Below are positions 12,001-27,000 of a stretch of DNA of 64,000 bases, piece by piece. The DNA lies in assembly GCA_944474755.1 (NCBI GenBank), contig OX104113.1, forward strand, positions 20,027,563-20,091,562. The letters run 5' to 3'. Within the stretch, counting starts at the first letter, position 1, and the number at the start of each line of letters is the position of its first letter. This DNA is from Limnoperna fortunei. Lineage: Eukaryota; Mollusca; Bivalvia; Mytilida; Modiolidae. The notes under the pieces were generated by a model that made no database searches, was not told the origin of the DNA, and was given only the letters and a program-made list of their open reading frames with translations. The position numbers and the translations under genes are program-made.

Positions 12001-15000
12001 CAAAAATCAGTGGTTGTTAGAGGCATTTGAGAAATTATCATTGGCAGGAAGAAACTTAACAATGAATTGAGCTAATAGTCAAGGTTTATGTCTACTACTA
12101 TTGGTAAAGGTGACCATAATGATGAGGACTAATGTAATCCTTAAAATCTCTTCAAATATGCACTAAATCAAATAAAGTTAAGTAAAAAACATATTTCAAT
12201 TTTTGTTGTAAATAGCAAGAAACAAAACTTTGTAAGCTTTGTGTACTTTACATCTAGAATACCTGTAAACTTCAAAAAGTGTTAAACAATGAAGTGCAAA
12301 AATATCCTTCAACATAAAAAAAAATACAGATTTCATGATTGATGTCCCAGTTAATATAATGTTAGACAAAACAATAAAACCTCTCCCCTTTGATTAATTA
12401 CATAACAAATAAAAATAACAATACAACAAGTTTCTCTTCAAGAAGTCCGAAGTATCACAGTTGATTATATTGTTTTTATTTCATTAAATGTTATATAAAC
12501 CAAAAAAAGTTTGCAAAAAATATATTTTATAGGTTTTGAAACCTGTTCAATGCAAAGTCATAGTTAGCATTCTATTTTTCAATGTTAGCTAGCAACAACA
12601 TTACTTTTTAAAAGAACAAAACCTGTAACTAGCCATATCCAAACAAAAATACAACAAAACAAAGCTAAGTTACCTGGCAACAAACTAGTAGAGCCAGCAG
12701 CAAGGAGATCTTCTGTAGATTTGGAGCCTAAAGGAAGTGAGAGAGGTATGTTAAGGCTGCACTCCAACAGATGGGAGGAAACTACATAAAACCAGAGATT
12801 GGCCATTCCTGGTCATTACCACCAGTACAGTTATGATGTGGGCCTTAACTTACTTCTTATAACACTTTTTCTCTTACTGACTTGTTAATGGGCTGTTAAT
12901 ATTTTTGCTTCTAAATGTTTCATCAGTTTAAGAGTCTGCTTTTTATGTTAATTATCAGGATTATGTAAAAAGTTTTAACCACAGGTAGTGCGCTTAGACA
13001 CATTTTAAAATTTTTTCCATATTTTCACACAATAGATGGTTTATTGGTATATTGGGTATGATTTCAGTAAGGATTTTTTAATTTCACAACTTTCTGTTCA
13101 GTGAAGTCATCAATCTCTGGTTTTACATGTCTCTAGTATCTATAACATCTGATCTTTGTTTGAATCCAAGTTGTTCTTGGATACTAAAATGATTTAATAT
13201 AAAAAGCTAAACCCTATAATAGTATAATGTATCACTAGAATACATAGTGTTCATATTTTTTTATGGGAATGTCTTGATATCAAAATTTAAACTAATAATG
13301 CATACATACTTTTATTTTATGCATTTTATTTAGTTTTTTTTTCAGACACATCATAAAAAAATAATTTAGTGTACTGATAATCACAAAAATGAATGTGTTT
13401 GACTGAAACAGAATTTAATAATTGTGACTTAGGTAATTGTTTACTAAAGTTATCAAATCACTGTGTACTATCAATATATTTGAGGCATAAGTTAAGTTCT
13501 TAAAAAAATGGCAGTTATTAAAAAGGTACTGTCCCTCTTTAATTTTTAAGAAGCATTTGCTGAAACAGAAAAATTAGTTTCAAAAAGATAGTTAGTATTT
13601 ACTGTCAGTAAAATTGTTGTTTAGCCATTTCTGAAGCACGGTGTAATGCAGAATTCAAGCTTTAAGGACATGAATGTCAGAAAACAATCTAAAAATCCTA
13701 TGTACTAAGTCTAATAGACTAACACACATCTAATATAAACAAAAGCCTGAAAGCAAAGCCACAAAAGATCACTATTTTTTTCAAGATTGAATGAAGTGTT
13801 GACGATTTTTATGATAGGAAAAATCATAACAAAAGAAATGAAAGAATAAGAATTAGAGGAGAATAATAAATTCAAATTGAAACAAAATAACAGAGGTACA
13901 ACATTGAAATTTACCTCTCATTGATTTTTCGTGACCACCGCCACCACTGAGCATGTGCAAAGCAGTTGTTGATTTAGCCAAGCTTTTTTGTGAAGCCAAG
14001 CTTGGCCCATCTAATATATTATCAGCAGAATTTCTTCTCTTTGAGTCTGCACAGAAAACAATTTAAGTTTTAACGAGGAGTTATTTTTAGGGAGATACCA
14101 AACATGCCAGAAAATGTATGTGAATTTTTAAGAAGACAGAACACTGATAAGAGGGATGCACAAGACTCATGCTAGAGTGTGGTCTCACAGGAACATTCCA
14201 CAATGGTATATGGGTAAAATACATAATATAGAACTGCAAAATCTGTATCAGAAGACGTTACACTATGTGGAAATACATGCTATGAGTAGTGACAAAATAT
14301 GTAGCATAGATGAGCAGTATTAATGGCCATGCAGAGAAATAAGTAATTGTTTCTTAAAAACTAGCTGAATTGAATATTCATGTAAATTTTTATCTTTAAA
14401 TAATTACTGGGTCATAAACTTGGGACATCAAATATAAAACACGAAAGAAATAGAAAATTGTTTTTATTGATAGATTGTGGTTTCTTGAGATGGAATTGAG
14501 TGATGCTAAGATGTCTGACTAGTAACAATGACTGTATTTGTTTAACCTCAGCATGTCTGGTTAATCTACAAGGGGACAAGCAATGACCTCAACTTCAAAA
14601 AACAAATGTGGATTTGTACAAAAAAGAACACTCATCTAATATCATAGTGCAGACATTATGTAATGACACACTATATATGTATGGTCAGTTTCCCCAACAC
14701 CACAGTGCATAGAACACGTCATACTTGTACTGTCCGATTCTGACAAGACTCCAATAGAATTCTCTTGAGTTGTCTTTTCTTGTTCATCATACTTTTGGTC
14801 AGCTGATTTTTCCATTTCCTGTTCTGGTTCTGTCATGTTGAGTTTTGATTCTTTACCATCCTGACTCAGTTCAGATTTCTTTTGATCTGAAGTGTCCTGT
14901 TCATGTTTTTGTTTTGGAATATCCAGATTTGGTGATTTAATCAGTAGTTTTGGTGTCAATATAAATGGACCTCTAGGTATCAGGGCTGGAGTACTTCTTC

Positions 15001-18000
15001 CAGAACCAGATCTTGGTGTTTCACATACGGATTGAGACACATATGGGCCTCTGGGTTCCAATATAGGTGTTGAGGTATATGGACCTTTGTTTAGCTCTCC
15101 AGTATAACATTTGACTTGGGTTTCTTCAACCCATGAAGTTATGTCTGAATATTTGCCCTCAAGATTTTGTTTAGCAATGAGATTTCCTGCACTATTTTTC
15201 AAAGCTGCTTGTTCCTTTTCCTCCTTTTTATCTTTATGTTATGAAATAAATACATGCATCAATCAACCAGAAATACAGAAAAAATAGAAAACAGGAAGTT
15301 ACCAGGAAACAACCCAAAACTAAAATAGAATATCAGAATGCTAAAATAAAAAAACCGAAACCTAACCACCACATTATATGTTTCTTTTTCTATTTAAAAG
15401 AGTGCAGGAAAGTCCTTACCAAAAGGTATGTACATATACTCAGGCTCTTCCCAAACTAAAAATTTATGACAAACATTATAACAGTTAGCTTAAATTAAAC
15501 TCTCATCTGTCTCAACACAGAACAACCAACCCATAGTATGTAGAAAGTATTTAAAACTAAAAAAACTCATGAGAAAATGACCAAAATGTCAGGACATGTA
15601 CCGGTAATGATTGGGATTATCATGTAGTGGTTCAATGTACATTTGACTTTATTTAGATAAAAATCTACTAGATCACAAAGAAACATTCTAAAACATTACC
15701 AACAGAGAAATCTGCTTTATTTTCAAAATTAATCTAAAAAACATGAGGGAAAGTAATTCAAGCAATTTTAAGGTTAAAAAGACTTCCAACATGACAGTAA
15801 ATGATAATTCTGCAGATGGGAATAGATATGCAATGTCTCTTTGAGATTACATGTTTTATTTTATAACTATACAAATGTAAGTAGTTCTATATTATACACA
15901 ATATTTATTATACACAATACATACAATACATGCAGGTGAATAATTAGCAAGAGCAGGTTATATAGGCTTGTTAATATTGCAAATTAACCCAGTTTTATTG
16001 GCTAAATTTAGATGTGGCTGTACTTAATATTATCTACCTAAGAATATTTTTAAAATCAGACTTATTACACGTAATGGGTTTAATTAATTTTCTTATATCA
16101 TAAGACTGATTACTGTAACATTAATGTAATTATGAGGTTGCTGTTGGATTTATTTCCTTTTCTTTATTTTATTTCAGTTTTTAGTGATCTTATCATACAA
16201 CATTAAAAACTCTTTAAATTTTGTTTTGACATTGAATGAATAAGGATAAATCAAGCAATGTTTACAGTGCTAGATCCTTAGGTAATGGTAAAAAAACAAC
16301 AGTTTCTCACAAATAAACACACATGAGAAAGAAGGCAAGTGACATTCATTTTTATCTGAATAAACCATTGCTTGTTTAATTAAAACCAACCATGCATACT
16401 GAATCAATTATTTTTTTAAAAGAATTAACTATCACACAAAATGCAATAATAAAACAACATAGGACATTCCAACTTATTAAAAAGACGATATGATCTCAAA
16501 AGCAGTCCTGATGAAATAAAAAAAGGCAAACAAAACATACTTTTTTTAAGCAAAACAGTATTTACATTTACTTTATTATTTTTTATTATATTTTCTTTCG
16601 AAGAAAAATGTATAAAAAAGTATGTATTTATAACCTGCCTTCAAACTCATGTATTAAGAAAACAGAAGACTCACTACCTGATTTTTTGGCCGAATCACCA
16701 TTTTCTGTGACATCTCCTGACCCATGTGATGTATTATCAGCACTCAGGTCTGTTAGATTGTTCCTGCTTTTACTTCTTGGCTGTTAAAACATATTTATGT
16801 ATGATCAACAAATATTGTGTATCAACTTTACATATATTGTTTGAGGTAAGCAGTTGTTAACATTGAAGTCTTCTATGCCAAATTATAAGTTTGTATGAAG
16901 ACCTAAGTATTTACCCAATCGAGATAGATATCAAATTTAGAATGTTATCTTATTGGACCAAAACATTGGGAGGAAATGACACATAACTGTCTTTCTTGGC
17001 CTACAAATTGTTTTATATACTATCCATTAAAGAAGGCTTGACATCCCTTTGGTTACATTGTGTTAAAAAGATATCAGATGATACAGGATATTGCTACAAT
17101 TGCAAAATTAAAAATGGCTTGTCTTAGTTATACAACATAGTCTACAAGATCGGTTTAAACAGAATTAGTTCAACCTAATTGACAATTCACCAACTTTACC
17201 TTTATACTTTTCTACAAATCTTACCTTTGATACAAATATCTTTGCTGCCTTTCTGGCAATTCTTGCACCTAATCCTTTATTTCTGAAAAAGTGATGAAAA
17301 AACATTAATTTTTTAATGACCATAATTCTATGTTTTAACTGGTTCTTGTTAATTTATATAGATTCTCATTCAGTTTTGATTGAATTACAATTTTTTACAC
17401 ACAAGATAGTTAAAATCAAGATTTTAAACATTTAAACTTCAGAAAATAACAGATTTACCCCAATACTGGGATCTATACCTAGCAACAGGATTAAATCACC
17501 ATTTGCATGTGTAGTCTAAACCAATGAAAAATTAAGATTTGTACTAATTAAAAGGAACCTGGACAAGTGAATTTATAATTATAATCAGAACACAAATTGA
17601 TCACAAAAGAATCTTACAAAACAATACACACAATTGTCCAAATTAAGAAGCTAAGAATACGTTTGAAACTTTAAATGATATATTTTCAACATACTTTTTC
17701 TGTGTTTCTTGTCGCTTGTATGCATCCATTATTTTCTCTTCTAACCTTTCTTTCTGTCTTTTCAGATCACCTAATTTTTCCCTGCAAATTAAGAATCATT
17801 CTGTAAAGTTTCTCATGAAAGAAATAAACTAGTGCAGAAAATTAGCAGTATTTTTAAACAGATATATGCCAATCTGCATCAGCAAAGCAAAAGATTTGTT
17901 TGGCAGAGTGTTATTTAATTTAATCCTCTTCACACCTGAGGGCCATTATCAGTGACCTCCACCTCTCCTGTCAAGAGGCCGTGTGAGAATGTCAAGTAAG

Positions 18001-21000
18001 AACATAAATGCTTACAAGTAAGATTTCTGTTCCTCAGCATGTGTATCTTTGCTGTTTAATATCTGTGTGAGTAAGTCGGAGTTTGTATTTAACAGAGCCT
18101 GAACCTGCATTAACAGATTCTTGTTATCATCCTCCATCTTCTGATTTAACTGGAACAAGGACTAAAAACAAAATTGTAAATATTTAATTTATGTGACAGT
18201 AAATTAAGATCAAATAACTAAAAGGATGCGAGTGTCTACACCTACAAATAACTTTCTATAAACAAGGCCGACATGTTGTCAGATGTCCCAATTAGATTTA
18301 ACTATGTGTTATAAGATTTGTTTAATCAAACAGTTCTATTTATCACATTTCCATAAACATAGCCAAATGATGACATTCTTGGAAAAAAACTCATATGTCT
18401 ATATAAAATACATATTTTCTTAGTGGTTCATTCTTATGTTGCTAAGTCATGATTTATATTCAATGGAAAATTATATAAAGATAACTAACTAAAAACTTAC
18501 ATCATACTTATGTCCTAAATTGTTTAACTCTAAATCCATTTCATGCAATTGATTTTTATAGTCGTCACATGCTCCACGTAATGTATTATATTCTGTTTTT
18601 AATTGTTTGTGTTCTTTAGACAAATCCAGATAGTCTTTCCTAATTTTCTCATGTTGGTTATACATAATTTCATGTTTCTCTCTCATGTGACTGTATTCCA
18701 TTTTTAAACTTTCATATGACATTAAATCAGCATTGATTTTGTCCTTTTGCTGATCAGACATTCCACGTGAATGATCATCTCTTGCTTGTAACTTTGATAA
18801 CAGGTCACGATTTTCATTTTTCAAAGATTTATGTAAAGATTTTAGAGAGCCGTGTTCAGATATTAAAGCTTCATAATCCCCTGATAACTGTTCATGTATC
18901 CTCTGTAAATCTTCGTGATCTCCATCTAATTGGTTATGAACATTCTGAAGTTCATCATATGTCTGAATTAAGTGTTCATGTTCTGAGACTTTATCACTGA
19001 GCTGTCGTTGTAACATTTTACACTGTCCTTCAAGTGATGAACACTGAGCTTGTAATGTGGAAAACTCCACTTGAATCTTTGCATTCTGGGATTGAAGAGA
19101 AGAATTTTGTTCCTGTAAAAATGATGTCTGTGACTGAAGCTGGGAATTTTGTTTGTCTAACTTCTGTATTTGTTCATTTAATGAATCTGTATGTGATTTC
19201 ATATTTTTATTTTCTGTCATCAATGTTGCATTCTGAAAAGTCAAAATGACAGTATGAATAATCTAGTTCAAAATCGAAGAATATTATTTGACATATTACA
19301 ATTGCATCACTATTATAAAATTATTGACATCATCACCCAATCCTCAGCAACGAAACATTAAACATTCTAGCTTATCCTAGATCATGATATGTACCATTAC
19401 AAGAATTTAAAATAGCTATAGAAACAGATTTATCATTAGTACTTTTGGGAAAAATAACTTTTAAATGAATGTGAACATAAATTCAAGATTCTAGATTTAT
19501 ATGATATATTCACAATCCTAATGCCTAAAAAATCAATGAATTTCCCAATGAAATCTAACATTTAATACTCACTGTTCTTTCAACATTAATCAAATGATCT
19601 TTAAGTTCTAATATCTCTTTAGTTGGATTGTTCTGTGTTAATGGTACTGTCCTAGGTGCGCCCAATGGCCCATGATATGTAACTTTTGTCCCATGTCTGT
19701 AAAACATACAACTAATGTGTTATTGAAACATCATCTAGTTTACTAGTACTTTAAACATGAATAAATACAATGTTAAGTATGTCACATAAACAATTTATTT
19801 TATATATATATAAACAATTAAATTTAGCTCTTAGTATATTTCTTTTGAACATTATACATGTACATAAAAACCAATCAAAATAATGACATGCTTATGAGTA
19901 AAATTTAAACTAAATGAGATATACATGTAATTACCAAAATGTTTTCAACAGTCATCAGTTTTTACATGTGAAATGTTTGGGAAGTAAGAAAAAGCATTAT
20001 TACAAGAATAGAATTTTGCATGTTTTGATTGTTCAAAAAAAAACCTTTCCAGTAATGTTTTATCACAACAGAAGTATATTTTATCAAAATATGGTATTTT
20101 CATATACTGCAGTTTCATTTCAATAATAAACTACAGGTAAAAGAGGTAAAGAAGAATCCAATATTAACTTGTTTTACACTTAAAATTGATCAAAAAGTAG
20201 AACTGTTCAGTAGCCAATCAGAAAAGTTGTCATAATCTCAATCATTGAATCAATGTATCCGAATCATGTACACATTCGTAACACAAAAATCTTGTCAACA
20301 ACAATGGACCCATTAGATTTGCTATGATAGATGAGAATATGTTGTTTTTTTTATGTAATTGAACAATTACTCACTTTGATATTTCATCACTATTAGTATT
20401 TCTCAACCCTCAAAAATATATGTTCACTTCACCTAACAGCTCAAGAATATTACATTTTTTTTAGCCTAAGAAATCCCAACAGCAACAAATATCAAAGTCA
20501 CAGTAATTGTACAATAATGAACATTTGCTGAGAAATAATTATGCAAAGTTTAAACAGTTGTAAAAAATCTAATAAAGTGCTAACCAAAAGGTTTTGTTGA
20601 CAGGGTTACAAAAAACCTAATTGATGTAAATACAAGTATTATTAAGAACAAAGAAAAATAATTATACATTTAAAAAACATAGACTGGCAATGGATTTTTA
20701 AAAAAATAAAAAAAAATAACACTATTAAAGAAGCATAATAGTCCAAATAGGTTTGCTTGCTTCATAAAAAGATTATTTGATATTAAAAATAAGAAGTAAT
20801 TGTACACACACAATTTCTGTAACTAAAGAGAAGTCAGCAATGTTTGTTGACATTACACTGGTAATTGAGTTTTTAGGGATATTTTAACCTGTATTATAAA
20901 TGTTAAATGATTCTATTCCAATTTATCCATATACATATACTGCTTAACGTACAGTAACTAACCGTTCATTTCCTACAGATTCTTCTTCATATCTCTGTTT

Positions 21001-24000
21001 CAGAGACTCACATTCTCTTTTAAGAATTCTGAGTTCTTCCTGTAATCTTACATTTCTGTTCTTTGATTCATCAAGCCTAAAATAATGAAGAATAAAAATA
21101 TTTAAGTTGTCTCTTTTGGTATGTAACAACTGTTTGTAATTTTAGCAAAAATAAGGTCAACAAACATTAAACTAGAGGCTCCCAGGAACCTGTATTGCTC
21201 ACCTGAACCTGAAACCAAACAACCCTTTTTTATCCAGCTTTTCTTTGCTATAAGGAATTGCCCAACACTTCTGCAAAAATCATTAATTTTGACCTTTTAA
21301 GGGAATTAACTCCTATAAGGAGGAGCTTTTGATGCTTAGAGGGAGAAGGGAGGTTCACTTCAAATTTGCTGTACCTGTTATACTTTTTTAACTATCAGTC
21401 AAAAACTCTCTCGACTCCACCCCCCCCCCCCACCCTTTTTTCATTTTTTCTATTTTAAGCCAACTTAGCTATGTAGGTAGTCATGTGTCATGATTTGCAC
21501 AATTTTGGTAGAGGATGTCCTAAAGATGGTAGAGGATGTCCTAAAGATGATGTGTGCAATGTTTCAAAGCAGTCCTTTCATTGGTTAAAGAGAAGATTTT
21601 TTAAAATCAAGTAAAATTAATTAAAAAAATGTTCAAGGAGAATAATTCCTAAACGGTTCATCAGACAATCTTGACCCTTATGTCATTTTTGTAGCCCTTA
21701 TAGAGCAGAACAATTAAGCAATGCTAACTTTTTTTCTAGTTCTAATAATTTTCAAGATTTTGAGGCAAAAATGTCAAAAATAATCAATTTCGACAATTAA
21801 AGGGCAATAACTCCTATAAGGAGTCATCATGCAACTTCAACCCAATGGAGTGTTTTGTAGAGCTTTTGATGCAGATGAAGGCATGTCTCTTCGGTTTTCC
21901 TGTATCTGTTACACTTTTTTAAATATAAGCCAAAAACTGTATTTTACCCCCCCACCCCTTTCCGTCCTATTTTTAGCCATGGTGGTCATGTTGGTTAATC
22001 TGCAGCCATGGTTGGTGCAAACTTGGTTGTGGACATTTGAAGGATGATGTGTACAAAGTTTCAAAGCAGTACTTTCGGTTGTTTCAGAGGAGAAGATATT
22101 AAAAAATCAATTAAAACCGATTAAAAAAAACAGTTCAAGTGGAATAACTCTTAAACAGTTAATCAGACAATCTTGAACCTTTAGTCATTTTTGTAGCCCT
22201 CATAGAGCAGAACAATTAAGCAATGCTAACTTTTTCTCTAGTTCTAATAATTTTCAAGATTTTGAGGCAAAAATGGCAAAAATCATCAATTTTGACAATT
22301 AAAGGGCAATAACTCCTACAAGGAGTCATCATACAACTTTGCCTCAATGGGGTGTTTTGTAGAGCTTTAGATGCTGAAGAAGGAAGGTCTGTATTTTGAC
22401 CCCCCTGTTCTATTTTTAGCCATGGCGGCCATGTTGGTTGGTCTGAGGCCATGATTTGTGCAAACTTGGTAGAGGACATTTTACTGATGATGTGTGCAAA
22501 GTTTCAAAGCAATCCCATCAGGGGTTTTGGAGAAGATTTTTAAGAAAAGTTAACGACGACAACGACGACGACAGACGACGACGATGGACGCCAAGTGATG
22601 GCAATAGCTCACATGACCCTTCGGGTCAGGTGAGCTAAAAAACAATACAAATATTGTTTCATACAAATAAATTTCTCTGTCTTTGCATGATTTTTAAACA
22701 AAGAATTAGTTGCAAAAATAAGCACTGAACATGGTCTCTTCACAAGGTGCAAAAGTATAAATCCTTTTGATGAGTATTTTTTTTTTAAACATGAGTGAAA
22801 ACAAAAAAACATAGTCTAAAACATATAACTCATCAGACTGTTCCTACAGCATAATTGGTAGTGTATGTTGGTAAGTAAATCTGAAGACCATGAATTACAA
22901 GGCCAAGTCAGGTCAAACATAGACTGAAGAATTAGTACTGATTACATTTGGGAGAAGAAATGCTTCTTGGCAATGAGCCAGAATAATGTGCTCTTTGATT
23001 TAAAGACCATTATTTCTGTGTGCTAGCACTATAAAAACCCAGTGGATTGGTCTGTTACAAAGCCAATATGAAAACAAAGCAGCAAGACTTAGCCTGCTTT
23101 TACCATAATGACTCACACAGTGTTAAACAACATTAATTTATTGATGTTTGATGTCCAGTGAGCAATAAGGTCAACTCATAAATTGCGTACATAAAAATTG
23201 CTCAACCAATAAGATGACTATAAAATGTAAACTAAGCAATTTTCTTAAATATCACAAACAATTGATTTTATATCAACTTTTCTTCATCATGTGTTGTAAT
23301 GTGAAATAGAGTAGGGTCAGATTTATGGAACACATATGTTACCGTATTAAATCCTTTAATTTTTTTTCATAAAGGTGACACCAATTTTTCCAATAATCGA
23401 TTACTATAATAAAACTAGTATTAAGATCAAGATGGCAAACATTCATGCATTATTTCCTGTTGATTTAACATAAAATATTAACAAAGGATTGGCTATCCTA
23501 TTTCTGGCTATTTAAATACTATCATGAACTCATTTAAATAGCAACATTTACTTTCATACAATTAATCTTTTCTCTGTTAGTTTCAATATCCATTTTTGCA
23601 TTATTGCATAAATTCACTTTTTTAACCTTGAGCACCTTTTAACAAGATTGCTTTTGAATAAACTTCCTGTCCCCTTGAAAGAAACCACAAAATACTTTTC
23701 ATAACAAACTGGTACAATTTTAGAATTAAATATTATTCTTCATTATAGTGTAGCTTGGTGCAATATTTTACCTGCTCTGAAGTGACAAAATCTTATCTTC
23801 TTTAATCTCCATACTTTTCTTGAATGCGTCCTCCATCATGTTTTCTAAAGCTTTGTATCGGCTGAAAAAAAGTTGAATTTGTGAAAAAAGATGGAATACA
23901 ATTTTTGTGACAATGTTTTGTTTATTTGTCCTGAATTGCACACTGTACACATTAAAATTCCTCCTGCAAAAAAAAAAAAAATCCTATATAAACGTGTAAG

Positions 24001-27000
24001 TTAAAAAACAATTTTTTGTAAGAAATTTGTAATGTTATCCAATTAGTTAACATTTTAAATGACTTAATGCAAGTACATGTAGAATGTACTAGGTTTTATA
24101 TAAGTTAAATGTAGTGTTATGGTGTCCTGGAAAATAAAGTTGGTACACACATAGACTGTCTGTTTATCTGTCTGTCCATTCCACCTAAGGTTTATCTATT
24201 TTTTCATGAAGATGACTTCACATTTTAATAAAACTTGATACACAGTTACAACTTGATGAGACCTCTTCACTGGCAAAATTCTGTAGGGCTATATATTTCC
24301 CACTTGAGGGGGCTGTTTACTAATATAAACCATGGGGGATATCAGTGTCCCCAGACACATTTTCTTGTTTTGTAAACACTGGTAAATGTTGTTTTATTGG
24401 TAGAAGGGGAATGGTAATATTTTTAATTTTATACATAAATCCCAAATTCAAAAAGAAAAAGAGGTTTTTAATACCACACAGATAACAACTTACACAATAA
24501 CTATTTCCTTCAGCATTTTAAAGTCTATATCTTCAGGGTCAGAATTTTCAGGAATACAGTTAATATTATTTGAATTAACATCACATATGACTGAATCATC
24601 ACAATTTGTTTTATTCTGACAATTTTCATTGATAGTTTGGGGATCAAGATTGAAATGTTCTTCCACAATTTCAGGACACATTTCGTTAGACATTAAAGAT
24701 TCTGGATTATCAGTTCCACCTTCAATATCTTCTAGAAGTGACACACTTCCTTGAAGATCTGGCAAGACCGAATCTGTACTTTCCCCATTTTCATCAAGCT
24801 GCCTGCTTCCTGAGTTTTGTCCTATATATGACATATCTGTTTCCCCATTTAGATATTCATGTGGAAAACTTCCTTCATTCTCGAGTAATGTTTGCTTTGT
24901 AACTGCTTGATCTGAACTGATCATATCAGGAGGGCAATTGATTGAAACATAAAAACAACACTGTTCACCATAAGAAGAACATTTATGATCATCCAACCTT
25001 TTAATGTTGATTAACTGATTTTTATTTCCATCTTTATCTTTTTCAGAGTTTTCCAAAGGATAACCATCAAATGATCTATCATTTTTAACATCCCATGTTT
25101 GTGTTTCAGTCACTGTCATACTGCATTCACCTGAATTGATCCAACTACCATCAGTAGAATTCTCATATATGGCACCACTTGGGTCAGCATGCTTAGATTG
25201 ATGTTCAAATTCTTTTCCATTCTGTAAACATTCAGGTCCTACTGAATCATGACAATTATTTAGTCTACTATATAAATGGTTTATCTCCAGGTCTCTGCTT
25301 TGTGATTGGTATTTCTTCCACCTCAGAGCAACTGGTTCCTCAGGTGTGCTTATATAATTACCAACTTCATAGGTACATACTTCTTCGGCCAATGATTGCT
25401 GCTTACTACAATGATTCTTGTCTCTATTTATAGAATCTGCAGTTGAACTCTCACAAAAATAAACATTTTCTGGACTATAACAGTTTAAAATACCATTTTG
25501 AAAAGGTCCAAATTCTTCAACCGGCTGAGAACCATTTAGAGTAGTTTCAATTTCTTTTATAGGAAGAGAACAATCCAAGTAATTATCACCAGAAAATGTA
25601 TTTTCAATGCAAATATTATTCAGACTGTCTATAGAATTCATACTACTACTCAAATCAGAGTGCCTTTCACTGTAGGAATATAACATGTCATTGTGAGATT
25701 CAGGATTTTCATACTCGCTAAAGTTCATCTGACTAGACTGCTTTACAATGTTGTAAGTATCAGACTTTAACCTACTCAACCCTTGAACATCTTTTGCATC
25801 GGTTCTTTGTATTATATGAACATCATTTGATATGTTGTCACCAACTAGTCCATAAGCTGACAAAATATAATCCAATTCATTCTCCAAATCTAAACTTTGG
25901 TGAGATACACGACCAGAATCAGAATTAGACCTGTTTGCTGTAGGAGGGTGGGCACGAATGTTTTCTGGGGCTGCCAAACTGTGCCTATACCCTCTGTATG
26001 CAGGATCCATATCTTGTGTCCTATTATTTCAATCTGGTTTGAATTTACATAAATTGGCACATCATTTTATATTCCTGTGAAGCAAACTGTTTTAAATGAA
26101 AAACAACTGCAGCAAAGTAATTGTAAATTGTAACCATAACAACTGCAGCAAAGTAATTGTAAATTGTAACCATAACAACTGCAGCAAAGTAATTGTAAAT
26201 TGTAACCATAACAACTGCAGCAAAGTAATTGTAAATTGTAACCATAAACACTGCAGCAAAGTATTGTAACCATCCAGTGTTAGCAAAGTACAATAAAAAA
26301 GATGTAGAAATCTACTTATAGAACTGAAGCACGTATTGTAGTAACCAGTATATCCTATCAATCCTTCCTGCATTCAACCACTATAAATAATTACTTGTGT
26401 TTAACAAAAAACCGTGTCCTATTATTTCATTGATTTTTCTAAGCAAATTCCAGGCCGGAAACATTTCCCAAATAATTATAAACTCTATTTTGGTATCCTT
26501 CTTAAATAAACATCATTTATTGTTGGTCCAATTTTCACATGTTTCTCCATTGTATTTCTAACAGGTAGAACAGTCTCTATGACCAGATCAATGAATCGAC
26601 AACCAGGTTATTCTCAAGTTATTGTTTCACATCATCTGTATTCAGTTTTAAAAGTACCAAGTTGGTCAATAAATCATAAGTTTTTAATGACTGCTCTACA
26701 GTGTTAAATATATCAGCTGTGTCAATCAACTAGAATACTGAATAACTGTCACTGTATAAGACTCAGAAGACGGAAATATTTCACTGATAATCCACGTGTT
26801 TTTTTAATTTAAATATCCAAATATGTTGACATCCTGTCTATAAGTAGCGTGGGTGAAACACCCAGCTGTTAAGATATCATAACCTTATTCAAATCAATAT
26901 CACCAAAACTAAACCTTAATTGTACACCATCGAGAAATCAATTCTGCATTTCATTCAAACTTTTCTCATTTTTGAATATTTTCATTTCATTTCAAAGATC

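Noticed and set aside
18767..19249. Plus-strand frames opposite the 244-codon exon
   Set aside because: Antisense shadows of a coiled-coil exon strongly matching Girdin.
26045..26373. Three overlapping minus-strand frames with FAAVVMVTIYNY-type repeats
   Set aside because: All three frames are open only because the 36-bp minisatellite has no stop in any frame; not coding evidence.
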